Positions 50,364-61,557 are shown, counted from the first letter of the stretch. The stretch: 64,000 nt of DNA from Kiritimatiellia bacterium (GCA_016296065.1 JAEDKA010000015.1:1-64000), one strand, 5' to 3'. The notes: a model not told the origin generated them from the letters alone. Translations and numbers: made by a program.

Positions 50364-52241
50364 TCATGCGTGGTCGCGTCCGATGAACTCACAGGGCGCG
50401 CGGCGGGCGAGGAGTCCGCCCATGAAGCGGATTCCGTACGTGACGTGCGTTGCCAGGACCCCGCAGGCCGTCATAAGCCACACGAGCGGATTGAACGCAA
50501 AGGTCGTCAGCGCGACGAGCGCGACATATGCGAGGACCGGCACGGAGACGGCGAACTGCCAGATGCAGAACAGCTCGACCGAAATCTCGTCCGGCTGCGG
50601 AATCATCACGAGCGCCGCCCAGACGAAGAGGTAGAGGACGAACAGGCTCGGGATGAAGTAGGAAAGATGCAGCGAATTGGACGGGAATCGCTTCACGAAA
50701 TACCCGCGGTGAAAAGCATAGCGTCCGAGCTGGCGCAGGTGCGGACCAAACAGCGCGCGGCGGTGGTGGTAAACCACGACCCACGGATCGTACACGATGC
50801 GCTTGCCCGAGTCCACGACGTCCTTGCAGAGGAGCGTGTCCTCGCCCGGCCAGAAGTCGGTGCGGTATCCGCCGAACGAATCCAGAAGAGCCTTGCGCAC
50901 GAAAAGGTTGCAGCTCGGATAGTCGTCGACGTCGCGCCTCACGCCGCCCGCCTTGTAGCGGTAGCGGTAGTTGCCAGAGACGAGCAGGTTGTCGTAGACA
51001 CGCCCTCCTATGCGCGCAAGGAAAGGATCGTTAGGAGGCGTCACACCCGGCCCTCCGACCGCGCCTACAGTCCCGTCGCCGAAATAGCGCACGGCGTATT
51101 CGATCCAGTGCGCGTCCGGATACGCATCGTCGTCTATGAACGCGACTATCTCGCCCTTCGCCGCCTTTATGCCGAGGTTGCGCTTCTCGGCGGGCCGCAC
51201 CTTGCCAGTGGGGAGCGTTGAAAGTTGAAGGTTGAAGGTTGAAGGTTGGAGGTCGCACCGCTCCCCTGTCCTGATGTCCGGGCTCTGCCAGGACAATTCC
51301 CCGTCCGGCAGCACTATCACCTCGAAGTTGCGGTACGTCTGGGCCCCAAGCGCCTTCAGGCACTCATCGAGCATCCAGCTCCCTTTCGGACACGCGATCA
51401 CGACCGACACCATCGGGTCGTGGTCGAGCTTCGGCGGAACCTCCGCGTGCGCATAGTACTTGAGCACCTTCAGCCTGTAGAACACGGCGAGCGAGTCGAA
51501 CGCCATCGTCCTGACGGTGTGCGCCTTGAGCGCGCCGAACTTGTTGCCGAACCTGATGACGACCGGGGCCTCGGCGATCTTCGCTCCGCGCTGGTGCGCT
51601 ATCGACAGAAGCTCCAGGTCGAAGGCGTAAGTCTTCACCAGCATCCTGCCCAGCGCCGCGCCGAGTACCTCGCGCTTGAAGAGCTTCATGCCGGTCTGCG
51701 TATCTGTTATCGGAAGCCCGATGAAGATGCGCACAATCGTGAAGTAGACCCAGCTCACGAGGCGGCGGTGCCACGGATACTGCACAACGCTTCTCGGATG
51801 CCGCTTCGAGCCGATCACGATATCCGCCCCCTGCTCGCGCATCGCCTCGAAGAACCACGGCGTCTGCTTCGGATTGATGTCGAGGTCTCCGTCGAGGAGC
51901 ATAACGTACTCGCCCGTAGACGCCTCGAAGCCAGCACGAAGCGCGGCGCCCTTGCCTCCATTCTTCGCGCAGACCACCGGACGGACCACGACGTGTTCGT
52001 ACTTCGCCTCCGCCGCGCGGTAGAGCTCCGCTGCCGTCCCGTCCGCAGAACCGTCGTCCACCGGAACCAGCTCCGCGCGAAGGCCGTGCGAATCGAAGAG
52101 CTCCGCGGTGCGCGCTATGTTGTCCGCGATTTCCGAGGCGAGGTTGTAGACGGGCATGACGACGGAGAGGCGGCCGGACCCGACCGTCTCCCGCGCAATG
52201 GCCCATTTTTCACCGAGCTTCGTTCTGCCTTCTGCGGACAT
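50364..52241 (-). CDS. Two-domain family 2 glycosyltransferase with C-terminal membrane segments
   Basis: The 625-residue protein has an N-terminal dolichol-phosphate-mannose-synthase-like GT2 domain (about 25-265, with VVMPVYNLASEI, DDGSADGT, LLDGDLD and QTGMKLF). A second GT2 domain follows (about 285-545, with VSVVIACPKGS and AFIDDDAYPDAHW), then at least two transmembrane helices. Residues about 331-344 (LQPSTFNLQLSTLP) are encoded by a GTTGAAG heptamer array inserted between two strands of the second domain. TGGTATAAT ends 9 nt before the ATG. It probably builds a lipid-linked or surface glycan. Confidence 0.85.
   Translation of the reverse strand: MSAEGRTKLGEKWAIARETVGSGRLSVVMPVYNLASEIADNIARTAELFDSHGLRAELVPVDDGSADGTAAELYRAAEAKYEHVVVRPVVCAKNGGKGAALRAGFEASTGEYVMLLDGDLDINPKQTPWFFEAMREQGADIVIGSKRHPRSVVQYPWHRRLVSWVYFTIVRIFIGLPITDTQTGMKLFKREVLGAALGRMLVKTYAFDLELLSIAHQRGAKIAEAPVVIRFGNKFGALKAHTVRTMAFDSLAVFYRLKVLKYYAHAEVPPKLDHDPMVSVVIACPKGSWMLDECLKALGAQTYRNFEVIVLPDGELSWQSPDIRTGERCDLQPSTFNLQLSTLPTGKVRPAEKRNLGIKAAKGEIVAFIDDDAYPDAHWIEYAVRYFGDGTVGAVGGPGVTPPNDPFLARIGGRVYDNLLVSGNYRYRYKAGGVRRDVDDYPSCNLFVRKALLDSFGGYRTDFWPGEDTLLCKDVVDSGKRIVYDPWVVVYHHRRALFGPHLRQLGRYAFHRGYFVKRFPSNSLHLSYFIPSLFVLYLFVWAALVMIPQPDEISVELFCIWQFAVSVPVLAYVALVALTTFAFNPLVWLMTACGVLATHVTYGIRFMGGLLARRAPCEFIGRDHA
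51217..51251. repeat. Heptamer tandem repeat inside a coding sequence
   Basis: Five consecutive 7-bp units (GTTGAAA, then three GTTGAAG, then GTTGGAG) lie in the second GT2 domain. The frame stays open across the array. Confidence 0.9.
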
Positions 52242-52250
52242 ATGGCGGAG

Positions 52251-52259
52251 ATTATACCA
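52251..52259 (-). promoter_or_regulatory. Extended -10 promoter of the GT2 gene
   Basis: TGGTATAAT on the minus strand, 9 nt before the ATG at 52241 and just beyond the stop codon of the upstream membrane-protein gene. Confidence 0.62.
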
Positions 52260-52263
52260 TATT

Positions 52264-53349
52264 TCAGGCTCGATTCGCGCGCGCGCGCAGAACTCTGAGC
52301 GCATGCGGAGCTACCCACGAGAACATGAGCGCGTAGCCGAACAGCTCGACGCTCTCCTCCGCGAACCGGCTGAACGACGCGGCGTCCGCAATGCCGAGCG
52401 ACCGCCAGAGCGCCGAGCGTCCGAGGAACTGCGAGACGAAGAGCATGAGCGCCGCGCCGCACGCGAAGAGCGGGAACCGCCGCGAGCGGCGCATCGCCCT
52501 GAGACCCGGATAAAGCGTCTTCGCGTAACGCACCGTGACGGCGACGAACGTTAGCGTGACTGCCGAGAGCACCCACGGCCAGATGCATGAGCCGAAGGCC
52601 CAGTCCATCATGAAGTCGATTTCGCGAATCGCCATGTCGAAGAAGAAAGCCGCCACGAGCGCGTGCGCCCCGCGTCCCGACTTCGCGCGCAGTGCGCATA
52701 GCGTCATCAGCGCGCCGGACAGCGCGGAAAGCGCAAGGCCCGCCCACTCGACGATTCCGTTCTCCGCGCACCCCGTTCCGTTGACGAAAACGTCAGCCCA
52801 TACAGCCACTCCTGCGGCGAAGCTCGCGGAGAGCGGAACAAGCACGTCCCCGGCGAGTCCGAGCCACACGCGGCGGCGCGAGAGGCGTATCCTCTCGTCG
52901 TCGGGATACCGCATCGCGCGGAAGGGAATCGGATCGCACGAAGGCGACTTAAGTGCCGCGAGCTGGTGAGCCGTCTCCTCTGCGGTGACCGAGGAATGGA
53001 CGACGTTGGAGCGTCCAGTCAAGGCGCGGAACGACTTCTTGAGGTCGTACACGTTGGCGTCAACGAGAAGTTCGTGTCCGGATGTGTCGCGCTCGCGGCG
53101 CCAGACGGGGGACGGATCCTCAACCACGATGACGCGGAACGGCCCCGTGCCGCACTTCCTCGCCTTGTTGCGCCACACGTGCCAGCTTTTCCATCCGTAG
53201 AACGCGGCGAGGTTCGCGGCGAAGTGCCGCTTCGGCCACTCCACCTCGAAATCCTTCACGACGCGGAAGCGCTTTGCGATCTCGTCAGCGATCTCACGCT
53301 CGTGCAACCGCGCGGCGGACCACAGGACGAAGAGGAACTCGTTCGTCAC
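52264..53349 (-). CDS. Polytopic membrane protein of unknown function
   Basis: The 361-residue protein has a soluble N-terminal part of about 160 residues (FEVEWPKRHFAANLAAFYGWKSW, then FRVIVVEDPSPVW) and about six membrane helices in the C-terminal half. No family was recognised. It starts with GTG, and GTGA overlaps the stop of the acyltransferase gene, so it is coupled to the lipid operon. The soluble part has the look of a nucleotide-sugar or glycan-binding domain, but that is only an impression. Confidence 0.6.
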   Translation of the reverse strand: MTNEFLFVLWSAARLHEREIADEIAKRFRVVKDFEVEWPKRHFAANLAAFYGWKSWHVWRNKARKCGTGPFRVIVVEDPSPVWRRERDTSGHELLVDANVYDLKKSFRALTGRSNVVHSSVTAEETAHQLAALKSPSCDPIPFRAMRYPDDERIRLSRRRVWLGLAGDVLVPLSASFAAGVAVWADVFVNGTGCAENGIVEWAGLALSALSGALMTLCALRAKSGRGAHALVAAFFFDMAIREIDFMMDWAFGSCIWPWVLSAVTLTFVAVTVRYAKTLYPGLRAMRRSRRFPLFACGAALMLFVSQFLGRSALWRSLGIADAASFSRFAEESVELFGYALMFSWVAPHALRVLRARANRA

Positions 53350-54296
53350 TCCGCGCCCCCTGACTTTCCCTCTCGCGACTCGAGGAGCGCGAGATCCTCG
53401 GCCGTCGGCGTCTTGCGGAAGTAGCGGTAGTTGAGCACCCAGCAGGACGGATGGCGGCGGATGACGCGCTCGAGGTCCCTTATGCACGCCTGCGTGAAGC
53501 CCCAGATGTCGCGCGCGTCGCCAGGCGCGTACGTGCGCAGCACCTCGCAGCGGTAGCGTCCGTCGCGGAGCGGACGCGACCATGCGATCACAACCGGCGC
53601 CTTGCCCTTCGCGGCGAAGAACGCAGGCGCCGCGGAGACGGGAACGGGGCGGCCGAAGAAGCGCACCCACACGCCTCCGTTCCTCGGCTTCACGACCTGG
53701 TCCACGAGAAGGCCAAGCGACTTGCCGTCCTTCAGGCCCTGCATGAGCGGGCGGAACGCTCCGTCCGCGCGGACGATCTCCTGCCCGATCGACCGCCGCG
53801 CCTTCATGAGGAGCGACGTCATCGCGTCCGTTCCGATGTCCTTCGCGACCGACATCATGCTGTGGCCCTCGAGGAACGCGAGCTGCGACAGGATCTCCCA
53901 GCATCCGAGATGCGCGGAAACCGTTACGGCTGGCCGGTTCGCGGCGAGGAACGCCTTCCCCTCCTCGCTCATCTCGCCCGCAGCGGCCGCGCGCTTCGCC
54001 GCGTTGCGGCACGTCCAGAACGCATGCCCAACGGCGCGCGCCATGTTGCGGTAGCTGCGGCGGACGATCTTCTCCGCGCCGGGAACGTCCCTGCCGAAAA
54101 TGACGCGCAGGTTCGCAAGCGCGAGCTCGCGTCCGCGCCTATCGAAGAAATACATCACCGCCGAGCCGAAGTCGCACACCGCCTGCATCGCGCGGCGCGG
54201 AAGATGCGCGAAGACGAGAAAGCCGAGCGCAATGCCGACCCACTCGAACGGACGGCGCACGCGCTGAACGATACGTTTTCTCTGTCTGCTGTGCAT
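53346..54296 (-). CDS. LpxL/HtrB-type lysophospholipid or lipid A acyltransferase
   Basis: The 316-residue protein has a membrane-proximal N-terminus and the acyltransferase motif HLGCWE (H-x4-E), followed by LLVDQVVKPRNGG and FFGRPVPVSAAPAFFA, as in the LpxL family. It would transfer an acyl chain to lipid A or to another glycolipid. The start at 54296 is 2 nt after the stop codon of the acyl ligase gene, which probably supplies its activated acyl group. Confidence 0.87.
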   Translation of the reverse strand: MHSRQRKRIVQRVRRPFEWVGIALGFLVFAHLPRRAMQAVCDFGSAVMYFFDRRGRELALANLRVIFGRDVPGAEKIVRRSYRNMARAVGHAFWTCRNAAKRAAAAGEMSEEGKAFLAANRPAVTVSAHLGCWEILSQLAFLEGHSMMSVAKDIGTDAMTSLLMKARRSIGQEIVRADGAFRPLMQGLKDGKSLGLLVDQVVKPRNGGVWVRFFGRPVPVSAAPAFFAAKGKAPVVIAWSRPLRDGRYRCEVLRTYAPGDARDIWGFTQACIRDLERVIRRHPSCWVLNYRYFRKTPTAEDLALLESREGKSGGAE

Positions 54297-54298
54297 CG

Positions 54299-55918
54299 CT
54301 ACATCCCCAGGAAGACGATGAAACACACCGCAATCACGACGAGCGCCACCGCCACCACGCCGAGCAACGCGAGCGCGAGCCACCATCCGCGCGGAACTGG
54401 CGGAAGCGGAAGCGCGTGCCGCCGAGGCGGACGCTGCTTCCCAGGCGGAGGAGGCGCGACAGGCAGTCGAATCTTGCCCGAGGACGTGCGCGGGAAGGGA
54501 GTGTCCCGCACGACGACGCGCTTGATGCGCTTGTAGAGCGGAAGCTCGCTGTTCACCGCCGCGACCGCCGCGCGGACATCCGCCTCGGGCATCTCCGCGT
54601 ATATCTCCGCCGTGATGGTGCGGCTCTCCAACTCGCCCGTCACGACGACCTCGGCTATCCCCGGGCAGGAGAGGAGCCTGCCCTCGAGTTCCTCTGGCGC
54701 GATCTTCTTTCCGGACGAGAGGACGATCGTGCGCTTCGCGCGCCCCGTTATCCAGACAAAGCCGTCGGCGTCGATGCGCCCTATGTCACCAGTCCGGAAC
54801 CATCCGTCCGAAGAAAGCACTTCGGCCGTCTTCTCCGGCGCGCGGAAGTATCCGAGCATTACGTTCGGACCCCTCACCATCAGCTCGCCGCCCTCCGACA
54901 CCTTCGTCTCGACCTCCGGGAGATGCGAGACCTTGCCCGCGCTGCCGTTGCGCGTGCGCTCCCCGAGCGGCGCAAGCGAATAAAGCGCCGCCGTCTCCGT
55001 GAGGCCGTACCCCGTCACCACGCGGATTCCGAGCGCGGCGAGGCGCGAATCGGTGCGCGGAGAGATCGGCGCGCCTCCGACGAGTATCCACTTGAGACCC
55101 TTAACGCCGTGCTGCTCGCACTTCGCCGCGAGGATGTCCGCAAGCGCCGGAACGAGGAACGCGAAGTCGACCCTGAAGCGGTTCACGGCGTCGTATATGC
55201 GCCTGAAGTCAGGGCACACCCCGAGCGCCACGCCGTTGACCAGCATGAGGTACGTCGAGGATATGCCGAAGATGTGGTGGAGCGGAAGAAGCATCAGCGA
55301 GCGCTCGCCCGCGCCCATCGGAAGCGCCTTCGAGCCCGTAGCCGCGAACGACTCGATCGCGGCGAGCGTAAGCTCCGCTCCGCGCGGAACCGTTGTCGTG
55401 CCGCTGGTGAAGACTATCGTGGCGACGGCCGGCGAGCCGTCCGCGCCGGTCCGCGCCGGGCCGCTGCCTTCCCAGAGGGCGAACGCCTCCTTCGTGTGCC
55501 CGCCCTGCATGAAGATGTCCGCGGCAAGCGACCCGAACCCCACGCGCAGCACGCCCGGCATGCGACGCGCGACCTCGGATACCTTCTCGCCGTACAGCGA
55601 CGAGTGCGCGATCGTCTTCGCCCCGACGAACTCGAGCCTCTCGCATATCTCGTCCGCCGTGAGGTTGACGTCGAGCGGAACCGCAATGGAACCCGAAAGA
55701 AGGCACGCCGCGTGGGCGACGATCCACTGGTACGAGTTCTCGCCGAGGATTCCGATCGTCGCGCCCGGACAATACCTGCCGATCGCCCAGACCACCGCCG
55801 CGATGTCGTCCGTGAACTGACGCCACGAGATCGGAACCGCCCTGTCGCCGGACGATACCAGGAACGCCGGCGCATCTGGCGTCTCGTTGCGGAACTTCCT
55901 GAACGCCTCGAAAATCAT
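54299..55918 (-). CDS. Membrane-anchored acyl-CoA/acyl-ACP synthetase (ANL family)
   Basis: The 539-residue adenylating enzyme has the P-loop FTSGTTTVPRGAE, LLPLHHIFG, VTGYGLTE, GDIGRIDADGF and the C-terminal Lys region PRTSSGKIRLP. A Pro-rich linker and one transmembrane helix (about 512-537) follow, so the enzyme is probably tethered to the inner membrane. It overlaps the upstream glycosyltransferase gene by ATGA and is followed after 2 nt by the acyltransferase gene. Together they suggest local acyl activation and transfer. Confidence 0.88.
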   Translation of the reverse strand: MIFEAFRKFRNETPDAPAFLVSSGDRAVPISWRQFTDDIAAVVWAIGRYCPGATIGILGENSYQWIVAHAACLLSGSIAVPLDVNLTADEICERLEFVGAKTIAHSSLYGEKVSEVARRMPGVLRVGFGSLAADIFMQGGHTKEAFALWEGSGPARTGADGSPAVATIVFTSGTTTVPRGAELTLAAIESFAATGSKALPMGAGERSLMLLPLHHIFGISSTYLMLVNGVALGVCPDFRRIYDAVNRFRVDFAFLVPALADILAAKCEQHGVKGLKWILVGGAPISPRTDSRLAALGIRVVTGYGLTETAALYSLAPLGERTRNGSAGKVSHLPEVETKVSEGGELMVRGPNVMLGYFRAPEKTAEVLSSDGWFRTGDIGRIDADGFVWITGRAKRTIVLSSGKKIAPEELEGRLLSCPGIAEVVVTGELESRTITAEIYAEMPEADVRAAVAAVNSELPLYKRIKRVVVRDTPFPRTSSGKIRLPVAPPPPGKQRPPRRHALPLPPVPRGWWLALALLGVVAVALVVIAVCFIVFLGM

Positions 55919-56952
55919 CTATAAACCTCCGATCCCCATTCATAGGCCTCAGAGGGAGTCTCCCCCGCGACCGTCTCCACCATGTACCTGAGCACGCGCC
56001 GCGCGTCGAAGAGCCTTCTGTACTTGCGCATCCCGGCGGCTGCCACGACGCGCCGCGCGTCGTCGTGCGTGTTGTAGAACGATATCTTCTCCGCGAGGTC
56101 CCCTGCATCGCGGAAGTACACAGTCTCGCCTTTCGTGAAGAAGTCCTGCATTGAGTTCCCGTCGTACTGGAACGTCAGGAGTCCGTTGCCCATGAGATGC
56201 GTGAGCCTGTCGGAAGCATACCACTTCCATCCCTCGAAGCGGTTTATCGAAAGCCCCATCTTGGACTCCGCGATCGCCTCCTCGTAGGCTCGCCCTACGA
56301 CGAGCGGACGCCCCATTCCGAAGAAGCCGAGCCTCACCTTGGGGTCGATCTTCGGCATCAGCTCCGCGAGAAGCGACTTGCGCTGGTCCGCGTCAGCCGG
56401 CCTCCCCGCGAAGAAGAGGTCGTACTTGAACTCGGTCTTTGCGGAGTTGTCCTCGGTCTCGTAGGAGGGGTCGCTCGGATTCGGATAGAACCCGACGACA
56501 TTCCGCCCCGTCGTCCACTCCCTGAGCTTGTCCCCCGCGGTCGTCACGAATATCGCGTCGCATGAGTCCATGCGTCGGCGTATCTGCGCGCAGCAGTGCT
56601 CCGTCTCAACGGGGTCGCAGTTTATGTGGACGAGCTTCACGCCCGGGACGGCCTCGCGGATCGCGTAAAGCGCCTCGTTCGTCACGTAGTCGCAGTGCGC
56701 GACAAACACGAAGTCCGGCTTCCAGTTCCGCGCCGTCTTCACGAGGCGGTCGTTCATCATCTTCGCGCCTACCTTGCGCATGAAGCCGAGCGGCGCGAGG
56801 AAGCGCGCCACGTCGCGTTCTGAAAACGCCAGCGCCTGCCAGCCGTTGCGGATCGCCCCAGCCTCAAGGCGCATGTCGATTCCGCTCCTGCCGTTCCCCC
56901 AGTGGCGAATCAGGAAATTACCGACGAAAAGTACCCGTGGCGAGCGCTTCAT
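55915..56952 (-). CDS. CgeB-like family 1 glycosyltransferase
   Basis: The 345-residue GT-B protein starts VLFVGNFLIRHWG and has PDFVFVAHCDYV, the C-terminal domain start YDLFFAGRP, SKMGLSINRFEGW and SDRLTHLMGNGLL. These match the CgeB-like maturation glycosyltransferases of surface glycans. It is the first gene of the four-gene lipid/glycan operon. A weak TTAGGG lies upstream of the ATG. Confidence 0.82.
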   Translation of the reverse strand: MKRSPRVLFVGNFLIRHWGNGRSGIDMRLEAGAIRNGWQALAFSERDVARFLAPLGFMRKVGAKMMNDRLVKTARNWKPDFVFVAHCDYVTNEALYAIREAVPGVKLVHINCDPVETEHCCAQIRRRMDSCDAIFVTTAGDKLREWTTGRNVVGFYPNPSDPSYETEDNSAKTEFKYDLFFAGRPADADQRKSLLAELMPKIDPKVRLGFFGMGRPLVVGRAYEEAIAESKMGLSINRFEGWKWYASDRLTHLMGNGLLTFQYDGNSMQDFFTKGETVYFRDAGDLAEKISFYNTHDDARRVVAAAGMRKYRRLFDARRVLRYMVETVAGETPSEAYEWGSEVYR

Positions 56953-56983
56953 GTATATGCCCTAATTGTCTTCATCAACGCAT

Positions 56984-56992
56984 ATTATACCA
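56984..56992 (-). promoter_or_regulatory. Extended -10 promoter of the glycosyltransferase/acyltransferase operon
   Basis: TGGTATAAT on the minus strand, 31 nt before the ATG at 56952. Confidence 0.6.
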
Positions 56993-57022
56993 TTTTTGCC
57001 GCCCCGTCCGTGAGCTTGTCTG

Positions 57023-58354
57023 TCAGTTGGATGAGGCCACATGGACCGGCGACTGCTCGCGGCTGTGCGGCTGGCTCCTGTAGAGCGACCATCCGTTGTT
57101 GAGCCAGAAGGCGATGCCGCACACCCACATCGCCGGCGCAAGCAGCTGGTGGTTGCCGGAAATCTCCATGACCATGACGATGGCCGTGAGCGGAATCCTT
57201 ATCGAGCTTGCGAGAAAACCCGCCATTCCGACGAGCGCGAAGGCAGAGGGATGAACTCCCCATGACGCCGGAAGCACCCCCGCGAAGGCGATTCCCGTGG
57301 CGGCTCCTAGCGTCGCCCCGCATACGAGCGCCGGGGCGAAAACGCCGCCCGATCCGCCCGAGCCGACGGTAAGCGACGTCGCGACGACGTTTATGACGAA
57401 CATTGCGAGAAAGGCGCCGGCGCTTCCGTTCTCCGCGAGGCAGCGGCGGATTATCGGATACCCCGCGCCGTAGACGCCGGGGAATATGAAATACCCTATG
57501 AGGCCGACGGCAAGTCCGCCGGCGGAGACTTTCACCCAGCCTGGTACGCGGAGCCTCGCGAAAGTCTCCTCCGTGCCGCGGAAGAAGCTTATGTAGAACC
57601 GCGCTCCGAACGTGACGACGAGCGCAAGGACGAAATACGGCAGAAGCCTGAGCGCGTTCTCGTAGGAACACTCCGGCATCGCGAAGATGGGGTCCCATCC
57701 GAAGAAGTATGCGTATACCGTGTAGGAAATCGGCGCGGCGATGAAGCAAGGCAGCACGGTCTCGTACTCTACGTCGCTGGACGAGTAGAATATCTCGAAT
57801 CCGAATATCGCGCCTGCGAGCGGCGCCTGGAATAGCGCCGCGATGCCGGCCGCAAGTCCGGCGGCCATGAGGATGCGCCGCTGGCGCGTCCCGAGGCGCA
57901 GGATGCGCCCGACTATGCTTCCGCACGCCGCGCCGATGAGGGTCACGGGGCCCTCGTAGCCAGCGGAGCCGCCGGAGCCGACCGTGAGTATGGAGGCGAC
58001 GGACTTGATCGGGACAACGGCAGACGTGATGTATCCGCCGTTCTGGTGGTATGCCCGAATGGCGCTGTCCGTTCCGCGGGCATGTTCGAGCTTGGCGAAG
58101 CGCTTGATGAGAAGATGCCCCGCGAGCGCGCCGAGCGCGGGGAGGAAGATCATGGCCCAGGAACGCCCTTCGAGCCACGATCCGTTCATGAGAAGGCTCT
58201 CGCCGAACTCGATCATGTAGCGGAACGCCACGACGACGAATCCGGTGAAGACGCCGACGAGCATCGCCTCGCCGAAATACTGGCCCGTCCGAAAGGACAG
58301 GCCCTTGCCGGCAAGCAGAAACTTCAGGCTGCTTATGGAGATGCGCCTGAACAT
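57023..58354 (-). CDS. CLC-family chloride channel or Cl-/H+ antiporter
   Basis: The 443-residue integral membrane protein has the three anion-site motifs of CLC proteins: GSGGSAGYEGP (gating Glu), the PLAGAIFGFEI segment with a Glu at the inner proton-gate position, and GSGGSGGVFAPAL. The presence of both glutamates favours an antiporter. About ten or more helices are expected. It has no C-terminal CBS domains. It follows the DJ-1 gene by 8 nt. Confidence 0.93.
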   Translation of the reverse strand: MFRRISISSLKFLLAGKGLSFRTGQYFGEAMLVGVFTGFVVVAFRYMIEFGESLLMNGSWLEGRSWAMIFLPALGALAGHLLIKRFAKLEHARGTDSAIRAYHQNGGYITSAVVPIKSVASILTVGSGGSAGYEGPVTLIGAACGSIVGRILRLGTRQRRILMAAGLAAGIAALFQAPLAGAIFGFEIFYSSSDVEYETVLPCFIAAPISYTVYAYFFGWDPIFAMPECSYENALRLLPYFVLALVVTFGARFYISFFRGTEETFARLRVPGWVKVSAGGLAVGLIGYFIFPGVYGAGYPIIRRCLAENGSAGAFLAMFVINVVATSLTVGSGGSGGVFAPALVCGATLGAATGIAFAGVLPASWGVHPSAFALVGMAGFLASSIRIPLTAIVMVMEISGNHQLLAPAMWVCGIAFWLNNGWSLYRSQPHSREQSPVHVASSN

Positions 58355-58362
58355 CGCCGCGT

Positions 58363-58923
58363 TCAGTCGAGAACGTCGGTCACCATTCCGCGGGCGACCT
58401 TCGCGGCGTTCTTCTCGTCCGTCAGCGCCTGGAGCACGACGAGCGCGAAGAGCACCGCCGAGCCCGGGGCCTGCCCGGTGATGACGTTTCCGTCCGCAAC
58501 GACCGGAACGCCCGCACAGGGACGATCCAGATCGAGGGCGCACGTCGGATAGCAAGTGACGTGCTGGCCTTCGTCGAGCACACCCGCCTCCACGAGAACC
58601 GTCGGGGCCGCGCAGATCGCGCAAAGAAGCCCGCCGTCCTCCTTCTGGCGCCTGAGGCGCTCGGCAAGTTCGGCGGACGCCTTGAGGTTCTGCGTCCCCT
58701 CGCCCCCGCCAGGGAGGACAATCGCGTTGTAGACCTCGCCGGAGACGTCGGCGAAGGACGCGTCGGCGAGCATGACGACGCCGTGCGCGCTCCTCACCTC
58801 GCGCGCGCCGGAGAGCGAGGCCGTGACGACCTCGACTCCGCCGCGCCTGAGGACGTCGATTGCGGCTACCGCCTCGACGTCCTCGAAACCGTCCGCAAGG
58901 ACTATAAGCGCCTTAGCCGACAT
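58363..58923 (-). CDS. DJ-1/PfpI family protein
   Basis: The 186-residue protein has DJ-1 marks: the early Glu in GFEDVEA, VLPGGGEGTQNL and the nucleophilic Cys in LLCAICAAPTVL. Members act as deglycases, hydratases or redox-sensing chaperones; the exact role is not known. It overlaps the RRM gene by 11 nt and precedes the CLC gene by 8 nt, so the three form one operon. Confidence 0.92.
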   Translation of the reverse strand: MSAKALIVLADGFEDVEAVAAIDVLRRGGVEVVTASLSGAREVRSAHGVVMLADASFADVSGEVYNAIVLPGGGEGTQNLKASAELAERLRRQKEDGGLLCAICAAPTVLVEAGVLDEGQHVTCYPTCALDLDRPCAGVPVVADGNVITGQAPGSAVLFALVVLQALTDEKNAAKVARGMVTDVLD

Positions 58924-59398
58924 TCTTCGCCTCGTTGCACTTCAGCTTGCGGCCAAGGATCTCCTTGTCGGAGAGGGCCTTGAGGGCCGCGTCGACTTCG
59001 GCGCGGTTGGGCATGTGGACGAATCCGAAGCCCTTGGACTTGCCGTTGTAGCGGTTGGTGATGATGCGCGCGGAGTTGACCGTGCCGAACGCCTCGAACT
59101 CCTTGCGGAGCTGGTCCTCGGTGAGGTCGTAGCTGAGGTTTCCGACGTAGATCTCGATCGATCCGTCGGCCGGCGCGGGATGCGTCTTCTCGAACCTGCC
59201 CTCGTTCCTCTGCTGGGACCTGCGCTGGGCGAGGCGGTCCTCGTTCTGGCATGCGCCCTTCTTCTTCCCGCACGGGCAGCAGAGCTTGCAGAGGATGCAC
59301 GTCGCGACGGCTCCAAGCACGAACGCGACGACTGCGATCGTCACGGCGGGGCACGTGTTTGTCTTGAACAGTTCGACTGCGCTTGATATGCAGTTCAT
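58913..59398 (-). CDS. Membrane-anchored RRM RNA-binding protein
   Basis: The 161-residue protein has a transmembrane helix at 18-37 and a cysteine cluster just after it (Cys34, 37, 40, 41, 43 and 50 in CILCKLCCPCGKKKGAC). An Arg/Gln-rich linker leads to a canonical RRM at 81-156, with RNP2 IYVGNLSY (83-90) and RNP1 KGFGFVHM (122-129). Bacterial RRM proteins are usually soluble and about 90-120 residues long; the anchor and Cys cluster are unusual. A strong AAGGAG precedes the ATG. Confidence 0.85.
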   Translation of the reverse strand: MNCISSAVELFKTNTCPAVTIAVVAFVLGAVATCILCKLCCPCGKKKGACQNEDRLAQRRSQQRNEGRFEKTHPAPADGSIEIYVGNLSYDLTEDQLRKEFEAFGTVNSARIITNRYNGKSKGFGFVHMPNRAEVDAALKALSDKEILGRKLKCNEAKNVG

Positions 59399-59485
59399 TT
59401 GTTTATCTCCTTTTCCTTGCTTTTCTCTTTATCTTGGTTCCGGCCCTTCTTCCATGTGACCCGGACAGCCGAGGCGGCCGTTGCC

Positions 59486-61507
<2,022 letters not shown>

Positions 61508-61557
61508 TATAGCTCCAGTATACAATTCACCCAATCTCACTTTGTCAAGTTCGGTAT

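Noticed and set aside
50134..50634. Plus-strand open frame starting in the rpsT/GT2 spacer
   Set aside because: Most of it lies opposite the GT2 coding sequence, and its composition is that of an antisense frame. No ribosome site or family match is seen.
61517..61548. TTGACA/TATACT pair as the rpoD promoter
   Set aside because: The spacing is 20 nt, outside the usual range, and TGATATACT slightly upstream fits the promoter style of the window.
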